Positions 54,349-63,077 of a stretch of DNA of 64,000 bases are shown here, one piece after another (within the stretch, counting starts at the first letter, position 1; every line of letters starts with the position of its first letter). The stretch spans positions 1-64,000 of the forward strand of contig NZ_QEYD01000005.1 of the NCBI RefSeq assembly GCF_003122215.1. Direction: 5' to 3'. Source of the DNA: Pararhodobacter marinus (GTDB lineage Bacteria > Pseudomonadota > Alphaproteobacteria > Rhodobacterales > Rhodobacteraceae). Both the position numbers and the translations under genes were made by a program. The notes beneath the pieces were generated by a model. That model was not told the DNA's origin. It made no database searches and saw only the letters and a program-made list of their open reading frames with translations.

Positions 54349-55128
54349 TCACAATTCGATATGGATCGGGCGGTCGAAATCCGGCTCGGTCGGGATCGAA
54401 CGCGCGGCATTGCGTAGCGCGCCCAGGTACTTGTCGAAATTCTTCTTGATCCGGTCCGTGACGCCGCCCAGCGCCAGCGTGACCGGGCTGCCCAGGATCG
54501 TGCCGGGCACCAGCACCGCGATGGTCGCGCCGCCGGCGAAGGGCACGTCCTCGGCCCAGCCATAGCCGCGCGCGCGGATCTCGGCGATGCGCTCGAAGAT
54601 CTCGGGCAACAGGACGCGCTCGGCCGGGTTCTGCGTGGCGATATTGGCGCGGCGCACCATGTTCTCGATCTTGTCGTCCGACATGGTGGACATCAGCACC
54701 CAGCCCGCCGCCGAGCGGGTGATCGGACGCACGGTCCCCTCGTCGATGAAGAACCGCAGCGCGTGCAGCGATTGCTTGGTCTTCAGGTATTGCAAATAGA
54801 CGTCGTTGCGGGTGCCTACGAAGATACCTTCGCTGGTGGCGGCATGGACGTCGTTCATCGCGTCGATGACATGCCCCGATCCGAACAGCGCGCGCGGCAC
54901 CCAGTCGCCCAGTCCCGTGACCTTGGTCGTCGGGAAATACACGCGGCGGCCCCGGTCATAGCTGAGATAGCCCAGATTCACGAGCGTCTTCAGCAGCACC
55001 GTGGTCGAGGACAGCGGATAGCCCAGATCGCCCGACAATTCCGACATGGTGCGGGGCTGCTGGGTCAGGCGGAAATGTTCGAGGATCTCGAACGCCCGCA
55101 TGGCCGACTTGACCTGCGCGTTGGACAT
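54349..55128 (-). CDS. IclR-family regulator of the catabolic island
   Basis: 259 residues. Winged HTH KSAMRAFEILEHFRLTQQPRTMSELSGDLGYPLSSTTVLLKTLVNLGYLSYDRGRRVYFPTTKV; effector domain with EGIFVGTRNDVYLQYLKTKQSLHALRFFIDEGTVRPITRSAAGWVLMSTM and GYGWAEDVPFAGGATIAVLVPG. ATG at 55128 gives the standard N-terminus; an ATG six residues upstream is possible. It is divergent from the SDR/binding-protein operon, with a TTCACA-N2-TGTGAA dyad 30 bases upstream. Similar dyads at 42989 and 54305 define its probable regulon. Confidence 0.9.
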   Translation of the reverse strand: MSNAQVKSAMRAFEILEHFRLTQQPRTMSELSGDLGYPLSSTTVLLKTLVNLGYLSYDRGRRVYFPTTKVTGLGDWVPRALFGSGHVIDAMNDVHAATSEGIFVGTRNDVYLQYLKTKQSLHALRFFIDEGTVRPITRSAAGWVLMSTMSDDKIENMVRRANIATQNPAERVLLPEIFERIAEIRARGYGWAEDVPFAGGATIAVLVPGTILGSPVTLALGGVTDRIKKNFDKYLGALRNAARSIPTEPDFDRPIHIEL

Positions 55129-55157
55129 GAATGTGGCCTCCCCCAAAGTGCACAGAA

Positions 55158-55171
55158 TTCACAAGTGTGAA
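55158..55171. promoter_or_regulatory. TTCACA-N2-TGTGAA palindrome between iclR and the SDR/binding-protein operon
   Basis: TTCACA-AG-TGTGAA, perfect 6-bp arms, 30 bases before iclR. The gap to the SDR ATG at 55377 is 248 bases; no gene fits there. Confidence 0.65.
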
Positions 55172-55376
55172 ACTCTGCTTCACTTACTGAATTTTTCTAG
55201 CCGCATCCCCGACCTCGTGCAATCTTTCCCTCATACCCACAGACCAGCCGGTTGCGGCGGGCGACCGGATCGGGACGGGCGCGTCAGCGCGCCCCGGAGA
55301 CGTCTTGCCTGCTGTCCGGAACGGCAGCCCGGGAGGGGTGTGGCGGGTCGGGGACCGGGAGGAAAGGAAGAATTCG

Positions 55377-56135
55377 ATGAAGGGCAGACTGGCCAGCCGG
55401 GTCGCTCTGGTAACGGGCGGAGGTCGCGGAATCGGCCGCGCGATCAGCGAGGCCTATGCACGGGAAGGGGCGAAGGTCGCGGTTCTCGACCTGAAGCTCG
55501 ACGTGGCCGAGGAATGCGCCGGGGCGATCCGCGCGGCGGGCGGCGAGGCGATGGCGGTGCAGGCGAATGTCGCCGACCGCGAGGACGTCTTCACCGCCGC
55601 GGCCAAGGTGAAACACGCATTCGGCCCGGTCACGGTGCTGGTCAACAACGCGATGTACAACCGCTATGGCCCGCTCGACGATCAGACCGAACCGATGATC
55701 AGCCGGATGATCGACGTGGGCTTCAAAGGCGTGATCTGGGGATATCAGGCCTGCGTGCCGCAGATGCGCGAGGCGGGGGGCGGCGTGATCGTCAACATCG
55801 CCTCGCCCTCGGCTGTTCTGGCGATGAAGAATGGCATCATGTACTCGGCCATCAAGGCCGCGGTCGCCGCCGCGACCCGTTCGGGCGCGGCGGAATACGG
55901 CCCCGACAATATCCGCGTCACCGCCATCGCGCCGGGACCGACGCAGACCGACGGGGCCAACATGGTCGTTAGCGAAGAGGGTTGGGAAAGGCGCCGGCAA
56001 CGGATGCCCATCGGACGGCTGGGACAGCCCTCTGACATGGCAAACGCGGCTGTGTTTCTGGCATCGGACGACGCGTCCTTTGTCACGGGCGACATGCTGT
56101 TTGTGGATGGAGGCGTGACCTACGCCTTCTCGTGA
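55377..56135 (+). CDS. SDR oxidoreductase of the IclR island
   Basis: 252 residues: VALVTGGGRGIGRAISEAYAREGAKVAVLDLKLDVA (NAD-type Asp), NNAMYNRYG in place of NNAG, Ser in NIASPSAVLAM, YSAIK. AGGAAAGGAAG precedes ATG 55377. It probably oxidises an alcohol to the ketone that is the monooxygenase substrate, though order of action is inferred only from the neighbourhood. It is followed after 49 bases by the binding-protein gene. Confidence 0.85.
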   Translation: MKGRLASRVALVTGGGRGIGRAISEAYAREGAKVAVLDLKLDVAEECAGAIRAAGGEAMAVQANVADREDVFTAAAKVKHAFGPVTVLVNNAMYNRYGPLDDQTEPMISRMIDVGFKGVIWGYQACVPQMREAGGGVIVNIASPSAVLAMKNGIMYSAIKAAVAAATRSGAAEYGPDNIRVTAIAPGPTQTDGANMVVSEEGWERRRQRMPIGRLGQPSDMANAAVFLASDDASFVTGDMLFVDGGVTYAFS

Positions 56136-56184
56136 GGCCCTGGCGGGGAGGGAGGAGCCCCGCATCATCCTGGGAGGAAGACCA

Positions 56185-57405
56185 ATGACGATGAACGCAA
56201 CCGGCGCCACGGCGCTGTTTCTGGCCTGCACCGCGCTGAGCGCCGCGCCGGCCTGGGCCGATTTCTCGGACGATGTGATCCGCATCGGCGTGATGAACGA
56301 CCAGTCGGGTCCCTATGCCGACAATTGCGGCGCGGGATCGGTGGCTATGGTGCGGCTGGCCATCGAGGACCATGGCGGCGCGATCAACGGCGTGCCGATC
56401 GAAGTGGTGGTCGCCGACGATCAGAACCAGCCCGATGTCGGCGTCTCGGCCGCGCGCCGCTGGGTCGAGGAAGAGGGCGTCGACACCATCGTCGGCTGCT
56501 CGGCCTCGTCCATCGCGCTGGCCGTGCAGGACGTGATGCGCCAGCACGAGCGCCCCTACCTGATCGCCGGCACCGCGACGACGGAGACGACCAACGGCCA
56601 GTGTTCGCCCATGACCACCAACTGGGCCTATGACACCTACACGCTGGCCCGCGGTTCGGTGAATGCGCAGATCGAGCAGGGCAATCTGAGCTGGTATTTC
56701 ATCACCGTCGATTACACCTTCGGCCATGCCTGGCAGGATGACGCGACGCGTTTCATCGAAGCGGCGGGCGGCGAGGTCCTGGGCTCGACCCTGCATCCGC
56801 TGGGCGCCACGGACTTCTCGTCGCAGCTGCTGCAGGCGCAGGCCAGCGGCGCGCAGGTGATCGGCATCGCCAATGCGGGCGCCGACCTTGCCAACGTCAT
56901 CAAGCAGGCCGAGGAATTCGGCATCGTCGCCGCCGGTCAGCAGATCGCCCCGCTGGGCGCGCAGGTGAACAACATCCACGGCATCGGCCTGCCGGCGACG
57001 CAGGGGCTGGTCTTCTCGGCCGCCGCCTATTGGGACCGCGACGACGAGACGCGCGCGCTGACCGAACGCTACAACGCCGCCTTCGACGGTCGCTATCCCA
57101 ACGAGTCGCAGCTGGTGACCTATTCGGCGGTCAACCACTACCTGACCGCGCTGGAAGCGATCGGCACGGATGAAGGCGTTGCGGTCATGGATCAGATGCG
57201 CGCCACGCCGGTCAACGATCCGATCATGCAGGACGTGTCGATCCGTGAAGACGGCGTGGTCATGCATCCGATGCTGATGGTGCAGGTCAAGACGCCCGAG
57301 GAATCGACGGGCGACTGGGATTACTACGACGTTCTGGGCCTGATCCCCGCCGAGGACTCGTGGCGCACCCGCGAGGAAAGCAGCTGCCCGCTCTTCACCG
57401 AATAA
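56185..57405 (+). CDS. LIV-type ABC transporter substrate-binding protein
   Basis: 406 residues with a Sec signal (ATALFLACTALSAAPAWA-D, cleavage about residue 25). Type I periplasmic fold: IRIGVMNDQSGPYADNCGAGSVAMVRLAIEDHGGAINGVPIEVVVADDQNQPDVGVSAARRWVEEEGVDTIVGCSAS and GAQVIGIANAGADLANVIKQAEEFGI. Such proteins bind aromatic or alicyclic acids as often as leucine. The partner permease genes are at 46278-49538 and no other orphan set is visible here. A strong terminator follows, consistent with high expression. Confidence 0.92.
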   Translation: MTMNATGATALFLACTALSAAPAWADFSDDVIRIGVMNDQSGPYADNCGAGSVAMVRLAIEDHGGAINGVPIEVVVADDQNQPDVGVSAARRWVEEEGVDTIVGCSASSIALAVQDVMRQHERPYLIAGTATTETTNGQCSPMTTNWAYDTYTLARGSVNAQIEQGNLSWYFITVDYTFGHAWQDDATRFIEAAGGEVLGSTLHPLGATDFSSQLLQAQASGAQVIGIANAGADLANVIKQAEEFGIVAAGQQIAPLGAQVNNIHGIGLPATQGLVFSAAAYWDRDDETRALTERYNAAFDGRYPNESQLVTYSAVNHYLTALEAIGTDEGVAVMDQMRATPVNDPIMQDVSIREDGVVMHPMLMVQVKTPEESTGDWDYYDVLGLIPAEDSWRTREESSCPLFTE

Positions 57406-57419
57406 GAACCTCCCTGACT

Positions 57420-57456
57420 GGCGGCCGGATCGTCTCTGGCCGCCGTTTTTCTTCTT
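57420..57456 (+). terminator. Rho-independent terminator after the binding-protein gene
   Basis: GGCGGCC, 11 bases, GGCCGCC, then GTTTTTCTTCTTT. Perfect 7-bp stem with a true T-run, the clearest terminator in the window. The SMP-30 gene downstream must use read-through or its own promoter. Confidence 0.85.
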
Positions 57457-57470
57457 TCCGGGATGCATCC

Positions 57471-58379
57471 ATGACAGCCCAATCCGCCGCCAAGATCGTC
57501 GCAACCCGCGTCGTGGCGACGCCCGACATGCTGGGTGAAAGCCCGCTTTGGGACGAACGCCGCCAGCGGCTTTACTGGGTCGACGGCGTCTCGCGCCTGA
57601 TCCGGTTCCACGACCCTGCCACCGACAGCACCGGCCAGTGCGAGACGCCCTCGACCGTGGGCTCGATCGGCCTGTGCGAAGACGGGCGCCTGATCGCCGG
57701 GCTGGTGGACGGCTTCTATCTTGTCGATCCCGACAAGGGCGCGGTGACGCCCTTCCTGATCCCCCCGCGCAACGAGAAAATGCGCTTCAACGACGGCAAG
57801 GTCGACCGGCAGGGCCGTTTCGTCTGCGGCGGCATGGGCGTCTTTGCCGATCCGGTGGGCGAGCTGTGGCGCATAGACGGCGCGGGCCATTCCGAGATCC
57901 TGGCCAACGGCATCCGCATCGCCAATGCGCTGTGTTTCAGCCCTGACGGCGGCACGATGTATTTCGCCGACAGCCTGGACCGCTTCGTGCGCGCCTATGA
58001 TTACGACAATGGCGAGCTGTCGCGCCCGCGTGTCTTTGCCGATACGCAGCAATTCAATTCCGGTCCCGACGGCGCGACGGTCGATGCCGAGGGGCATGTC
58101 TGGGTAGCGCTGGTCAATGTGGGCAAGCTGGCCCGCTTCACCCCCTCGGGCAAGCTGGAGCGGCTGCTCGAAGCGCCGACCGACATGCCAAGCTGCCCGG
58201 CTTTCGGCGGGCCGGACCTGTCGACGCTTTATGTCACCTCGATCAAGGACAGCGGTTCGGGGCGCGCGATCTCGCGCCATCCACAGGGCGGGCATCTGTT
58301 CGCCATCGACGGGCTGGGCATCAGGGGCCTGGCCGAACCGCGCATGAAACTGACCCTTTCGGAGACCCCCGATGTCTGA
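57471..58379 (+). CDS. SMP-30/gluconolactonase-family lactonase
   Basis: 302-residue six-bladed beta-propeller. Metal-site signatures are GESPLWDERRQRLYWVD (Glu), EKMRFNDGKVDRQGRFVCGGMG, IRIANALCFSPDGGTMYFADS (Asn and Asp). The family hydrolyses lactones, often sugar lactones. Placed next to a Baeyer-Villiger-type monooxygenase it could open the lactone that enzyme makes. Its last eight bases overlap the next gene. Confidence 0.87.
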   Translation: MTAQSAAKIVATRVVATPDMLGESPLWDERRQRLYWVDGVSRLIRFHDPATDSTGQCETPSTVGSIGLCEDGRLIAGLVDGFYLVDPDKGAVTPFLIPPRNEKMRFNDGKVDRQGRFVCGGMGVFADPVGELWRIDGAGHSEILANGIRIANALCFSPDGGTMYFADSLDRFVRAYDYDNGELSRPRVFADTQQFNSGPDGATVDAEGHVWVALVNVGKLARFTPSGKLERLLEAPTDMPSCPAFGGPDLSTLYVTSIKDSGSGRAISRHPQGGHLFAIDGLGIRGLAEPRMKLTLSETPDV

Positions 58380-60462
58380 CGCTTTCGACGCCCTGTTCGC
58401 CCCGCAAAGCGTGGCGCTGGTCGGTGCCTCGGACGATGCCTCGCGCATCGGCGGGCGCCCGCTGCGCTATCTGCGCGAGGGCGGGTTCAAGGGCCGCGTG
58501 CTGCCGGTGAACCCCAAGCGCGAGACGGTGCAGGGTCTGCAAGCCTATGCCGCCATCGCCGATCTGCCCGAAGTGCCCGATACCGCGATCCTGGCGCTGC
58601 CCGCCTCGGCCACGCTGAAAGCGGTCGAGGATTGCGCGGCGCGGGGAGTGAAATCCGCCATGATCTTTTCGGCGGGTTTCGCGGAGACTGGCGCCGAGGG
58701 CGAAGCTCTGCAGGCCCGGCTGACGGCTACCGCGCGCGAAGCGGGGATGCGGCTGCTGGGGCCGAATTGTCTGGGCGTGTTCAACCCGGCCCTGGGCTAT
58801 TACGGGACGTTCAGCGTGATCCTCGACACCGCGCTGATCGCGCCGGGCCCGGTGGGTATCGTGTCGCAATCGGGGGCTTACGGCGCGCATATCGCGCATC
58901 TGGCGCGCAACCGGGGCCTTGGCATCAGCCAGTGGATCACCACCGGGAACGAGGCCGATATCGACGTGGCCGAGGCGCTGAGCCATATGGTCCGTCAGCC
59001 CGATACCCGCGTGGTCATGGCCTATGCCGAAGGGGTGCGCGACCGCGACCTGTTCATCGACGCGCTGGAAACCGCGCGGCAATTGCACAAGCCCATCGTC
59101 TTCATGAAGACCGGGCGCTCGGCGGTGGGGGCGGCGGCGGCGGCTTCGCATACCGCGGCGCTGGCCGGGTCGGACGGGGTGTTCGATGCGGTCCTGCGCC
59201 AATACGGCGTGCACCGCGCCGCGACCACGGCCGAGCAGATCGACGTGGCCTATGCTGCCGCCTCGGGGCGTTTCCCGGCGGGGGACAAGGTGGGGATCTT
59301 CACCATGTCGGGGGGCTTTGGCATCCAGCTGGCCGACGATGCCGAGGCGGCGGGGCTTGATGTCTCGCCCATGCCCGAGGCTGCGCAAAAAGAGCTTCTG
59401 GCGCTCTTGCCCTATGCCGCGCCGCGTAATCCCGTGGATGCGACGGCGCAGGCGGTGAGCGATCTCGACGTGCTTAAGGCCTGCGTGCGCCCGATGATGG
59501 CGCAGGGCGGCTACGATGTGTTTACCGCGATCCTCGGGACCGGGCCGGGCTCGAAAACCTATGCCGATCCGCTGAGGAAGGCGCTGATGGAGGCGCTGGC
59601 GGGGCACGAGGATCGCATCCGCGCGCTGACGATGTCGGCCCCGGTCGAGGCCGTGCGCCGCTACGAGGCCGACGGGTTCCTTGTCTACGAGGACGGCTCG
59701 GCGCTGGCCCATGCGCTGGGCGCGTTGGCAAAGTTCCGGCGGGCATTCGAGCGGCCCGCATCGGCCCCGGCGCCGATGGCGCCGCTGGCCTTGCCGCAGG
59801 GGCCGCTGTCGGAAGCGGGTGCCAAGGCGCTGTTGCGGCAGGCGGGCCTGCGCTTTGCCGACGAAGAACTGGCCGCGACGTCTGATGCGGCGGTCGCGGC
59901 GGCCGACAGGCTGGGTTACCCGGTCGTGGCGAAGATCTGCTCGCCCGACATCGCCCACAAGACCGAGATCGGCGGCGTGGCGGTGAACCTGAAGGACGCG
60001 CAGGCGGTCCGCGCGGCGACCGAGGCCATCCTGGCCCGCGCGAACGCCAAGGCGCCGGACGCCCGGATCGAGGGCGTGCTGATCGCGCCCATGGTGCAGG
60101 GCGGGGTCGAGACCATCGTTGGCGTCACCCGCGATCCGGTGCTGGGCCCGGTGGTGATGTTCGGGCTGGGGGGCATTTTTGTCGAGGTGCTGAAAGACGT
60201 GACGTTCCGCGCCGCCCCTTTCGACGTGCCCGAGGCCCATCGCATGATCCGCGAGATCCGGGGATTCCCGCTGCTGGAAGGCGCGCGCGGGGCCGAGCCC
60301 GCCGATATCGACGCGCTGGCGCGGCTTCTGTCGGACCTGTCGCGCTTTGCCGCCGCGCATCGCGACGGGGTGATCGGCATCGACCTGAACCCCGTGCGCG
60401 TGCTGCCAAAAGGTCAGGGCGTCATCGCGCTGGACGCGCTTATCGAACTGGAGGCCTCATGA
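58372..60462 (+). CDS. ADP-forming-type acyl-CoA synthetase (ACD/pimeloyl-CoA-ligase-like)
   Basis: 696 residues in the single-chain order CoA-binding domain ([48 protein letters not shown]), succinyl-CoA-synthetase-like domain ([53 protein letters not shown] with phosphorylatable His), and an ATP-grasp domain ([59 protein letters not shown]). It joins CoA to an acid with ATP to ADP, and in catabolic loci it activates the acid from ring cleavage. It is coupled to the lactonase gene. Confidence 0.88.
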   Translation: MSDAFDALFAPQSVALVGASDDASRIGGRPLRYLREGGFKGRVLPVNPKRETVQGLQAYAAIADLPEVPDTAILALPASATLKAVEDCAARGVKSAMIFSAGFAETGAEGEALQARLTATAREAGMRLLGPNCLGVFNPALGYYGTFSVILDTALIAPGPVGIVSQSGAYGAHIAHLARNRGLGISQWITTGNEADIDVAEALSHMVRQPDTRVVMAYAEGVRDRDLFIDALETARQLHKPIVFMKTGRSAVGAAAAASHTAALAGSDGVFDAVLRQYGVHRAATTAEQIDVAYAAASGRFPAGDKVGIFTMSGGFGIQLADDAEAAGLDVSPMPEAAQKELLALLPYAAPRNPVDATAQAVSDLDVLKACVRPMMAQGGYDVFTAILGTGPGSKTYADPLRKALMEALAGHEDRIRALTMSAPVEAVRRYEADGFLVYEDGSALAHALGALAKFRRAFERPASAPAPMAPLALPQGPLSEAGAKALLRQAGLRFADEELAATSDAAVAAADRLGYPVVAKICSPDIAHKTEIGGVAVNLKDAQAVRAATEAILARANAKAPDARIEGVLIAPMVQGGVETIVGVTRDPVLGPVVMFGLGGIFVEVLKDVTFRAAPFDVPEAHRMIREIRGFPLLEGARGAEPADIDALARLLSDLSRFAAAHRDGVIGIDLNPVRVLPKGQGVIALDALIELEAS

Positions 60463-60983
60463 CCGATCTTGCCACCCGGGTGCAGGAATTGATGGACCGC
60501 GAGGCGATCCGCGATTGCCTGTACCGCTATTGCCGGGGCATCGACCGCGCCGACGAAGCGGCGTTGCGCGCATCCTACTGGCCCGATGCGACCGACCGGC
60601 ACGGCCCCTATTCCGGCCCTGTCGAGGGGTTTATCGACTGGGCCAGGAAGGTCTGGGCGACGGGGCCGCGCAATATCCATGTGGTCTCGAACATCCTCAT
60701 CGAATTCACCGGGCCCGATGGCGCGCAGGTCGAAAGCTACTTCACCGCCCATCAGCGCGGGGCGGGGGCCGATAGCGTGGTGCGGCAGGTGATGCTGATC
60801 GGGCGCTATTGCGACCGGTTCGAGAAACGCGGCGCGGAATGGCGCGTGGCCGAGCGTGTCGTGGTCTATGACTGGGCCGAGGATCAGCCGGTGCCCGAGG
60901 GCAGCGAGGCCGAGCGTTTCGGCGCGCGCCAGCCCATCGGCGGCGCCTATCCCGACGATCCCGTCTACCGGAAGCCCGCATGA
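60459..60983 (+). CDS. SnoaL-like (NTF2 fold) protein
   Basis: 174 residues: [66 protein letters not shown] has the SnoaL_4 start and [31 protein letters not shown] the following strands. His and Asp in the [20 protein letters not shown] segment fit the family pocket. SnoaL-like proteins include dehydratases, ring isomerases and hydroxylase subunits, so a role beside the monooxygenase route is plausible but not definable. ATGA overlaps at both ends. Confidence 0.82.
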   Translation: MTDLATRVQELMDREAIRDCLYRYCRGIDRADEAALRASYWPDATDRHGPYSGPVEGFIDWARKVWATGPRNIHVVSNILIEFTGPDGAQVESYFTAHQRGAGADSVVRQVMLIGRYCDRFEKRGAEWRVAERVVVYDWAEDQPVPEGSEAERFGARQPIGGAYPDDPVYRKPA

Positions 60984-61507
60984 CCCGCCGTTCCGATCCC
61001 GGTGCAGGAAAGACCGCCCCCGATGCCGTTTCGGTCGACGATTACAAGACCGCGATGCGCCACGTCGTCTCGCCGGTGGTGGTCGTGACATGGCTTCACG
61101 ACGGCAAGCCCGAAGGACTGACCATCACGGCGATCTGCTCGGCCACGACCGAACCGCCGACGCTGGTGGTCTGCCTTCGCGGTGACAAGCCCGCCGCCGA
61201 GCGGATGCGCGCGGCGGGGCGCTTCGGGGTGAATTTCCTCAGCGACGAACAGCCCGATATTGCCCGACGGTTCTCGTCCAATCCGGGCCATGACGGCGAG
61301 GCTTTCGATCCCGGTCTGTGGACCGTCACGCCGGGCGGAGTGCCGCTTCTGGACCGCGCGGTCAGCCGCTTCGATTGCGTGGTCGAACAAGCCTTCGAGC
61401 AGGGCAGTCATGTCGTGTTTCTGGGCCGCGTGACTGATCTGGCCACGGCGCCGGGAGCCAGCCTGCTGTATCGCGACGGGTTCTTCCGTCGCCTGGGAAC
61501 GGAGTGA
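60980..61507 (+). CDS. flavin reductase (HpaC/DIM6-like)
   Basis: 175 residues: [81 protein letters not shown] is the FMN-binding split barrel, with the HEVFGRV-like end [12 protein letters not shown]. It supplies reduced flavin to two-component monooxygenases; no second component is near, because the monooxygenase at 52502 is self-contained, so it may serve another oxygenase. Starts by ATGA overlap. Confidence 0.87.
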   Translation: MTRRSDPGAGKTAPDAVSVDDYKTAMRHVVSPVVVVTWLHDGKPEGLTITAICSATTEPPTLVVCLRGDKPAAERMRAAGRFGVNFLSDEQPDIARRFSSNPGHDGEAFDPGLWTVTPGGVPLLDRAVSRFDCVVEQAFEQGSHVVFLGRVTDLATAPGASLLYRDGFFRRLGTE

Positions 61508-61511
61508 CGCG

Positions 61512-63053
61512 ATGAGGCGGATTTCCCTTGTGACCGGCGCTGCCGGCGGTATCGGGCGGGCGCTGATCGCCGAGCTGTCCGGGCGCGGCGACCGGGTGAT
61601 CGCGGTCGACCTGCCGGGCAGCGGCGTGCTGGACCTGCCCGGTGTGACGGCCTTCGAATGCGACCTCTCGGACGAGCCGCAGATCCTGACCCTGTGGCGC
61701 ACGCTCGATGCGCTGGGGCTGGCGGTGGGGCTGCTGGTCAACAACGCCGCGATGGGGCCGACGATGGCGCCCACGACCCGGACCGATCTGGCGCATTTCC
61801 GGCTGACCTTGCGCACCAATGTGAACGGCCCGTTCCTGATGGCGCGCGAGGCCGCGCGGCGGATGCCCAAGGGCGGCGCGATCGTCAATACCGCCTCGCT
61901 GGCGGGCGTCCTGGGCAATCCCTGCCGCAATGCCTATGCGGCATCGAAAGCCGCGCTCATCTCGATGACGCGGTCGCTGGCCTGCGAATGGGCGGCGCGG
62001 GGGATCCGCGTCAATGCCATCGCGCCGGGCTATGTGCGCACGCCGATGGTCGCCGCGCTGGAAGCCGAGGGCAAGGCGGACCTGTCGGCCGTCCGCCGCC
62101 GCATCCCGATGGGGCGGCTCGCGCGCGCGGACGAGATGGCCTCGGCCATCGGGTTCCTGGGCTCGCCCGAGGCGCGCTACGTGACGGGGGCGATCCTGGG
62201 CGTGGATGGCGGCTGGATGTCGTTCAACCAGCCGGGCGACGCGCATCCCCCCGCCGACGCGGTCCCTGCCGCCGAGATCACGCGGCCCGCCGCTCCCGAG
62301 AGCCCGCGCCGCGTGGTCATTACCGGCGCCGGTACGGGGATCGGGGCGGCCATCGCCGCGCGGTTCCACGGCGGGGGCGATCATGTCGTCCTTCTGGACC
62401 GCGATGCCGAGGCGGTCGCCGCCCGGGCGGCCGAGCTGGGCGAGGGCGCACAGGCCATTCCCTGCGACGTGACGCGGGACGAAGAGATCGCCGACGCCTT
62501 CGCGCGGATCGGCGCCGTCGATGTGCTGGTCAACAATGCCGCCATCGCCGACCCGTTCACACCGGGGCTGGAGCAGGATTTCGCGGCGCTCGACCGGACC
62601 TTGTCGGTCAACCTGACCGGCGCTTTCGCCTGCGCGCAGGCGGCCATTCCGGCGATGACGGCGGGACGCGGGGTGATCGTCAATCTCGGCTCGATCGCGG
62701 GGCTCGTGCCGATGGCGCCGCGTCATCCCTATGGCGCGTCGAAGGCCGGGATCGACATCCTGACCCGCTGTCTGGCCGCCGAGCTGGGCCCCATGGGCCT
62801 GCGCACGGCCACCGTCGCACCGGGCTACATCCGCACGCCGGGCGTCGCCGCGCTGGAAGCGGACGGACGGGTCGACACCGCGCAGATCCGCCGCCGGATC
62901 CCGATGGGCGACCTGGGCCGCCCCGAGGATATCGCCGAAGCCGTGTTCTTCGTGGCGTCGCCGGCTGCCAGTTACGTCAACGGCACGCTTCTGAGCGTGG
63001 ATGGCGGCTGGAACGCCTTTGGCAGCGCCGGGGATGCCAGCGACAGGGCATGA
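61512..63053 (+). CDS. tandem SDR-SDR fusion oxidoreductase
   Basis: 513 residues with two full SDR domains joined by a Pro/Ala linker (about residues 240-265). Domain 1: VTGAAGGIGRALIAEL, NNAAMGP, Ser in NTASLAGVLG, YAASK, GVDGGW. Domain 2: VVITGAGTGIGAAIAARF, NNAAIAD, Ser in NLGSIAGLVP, YGASK, SVDGGWNAFG. Both have all catalytic residues and share the motif RRRIPMG, so they look like a duplicated FabG-like gene. It is last of the lactonase-SnoaL operon and might do two oxidations in one protein. Confidence 0.87.
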   Translation: MRRISLVTGAAGGIGRALIAELSGRGDRVIAVDLPGSGVLDLPGVTAFECDLSDEPQILTLWRTLDALGLAVGLLVNNAAMGPTMAPTTRTDLAHFRLTLRTNVNGPFLMAREAARRMPKGGAIVNTASLAGVLGNPCRNAYAASKAALISMTRSLACEWAARGIRVNAIAPGYVRTPMVAALEAEGKADLSAVRRRIPMGRLARADEMASAIGFLGSPEARYVTGAILGVDGGWMSFNQPGDAHPPADAVPAAEITRPAAPESPRRVVITGAGTGIGAAIAARFHGGGDHVVLLDRDAEAVAARAAELGEGAQAIPCDVTRDEEIADAFARIGAVDVLVNNAAIADPFTPGLEQDFAALDRTLSVNLTGAFACAQAAIPAMTAGRGVIVNLGSIAGLVPMAPRHPYGASKAGIDILTRCLAAELGPMGLRTATVAPGYIRTPGVAALEADGRVDTAQIRRRIPMGDLGRPEDIAEAVFFVASPAASYVNGTLLSVDGGWNAFGSAGDASDRA

Positions 63054-63077
63054 GGGCAGGGCGGGGCCGCGGGGCGC

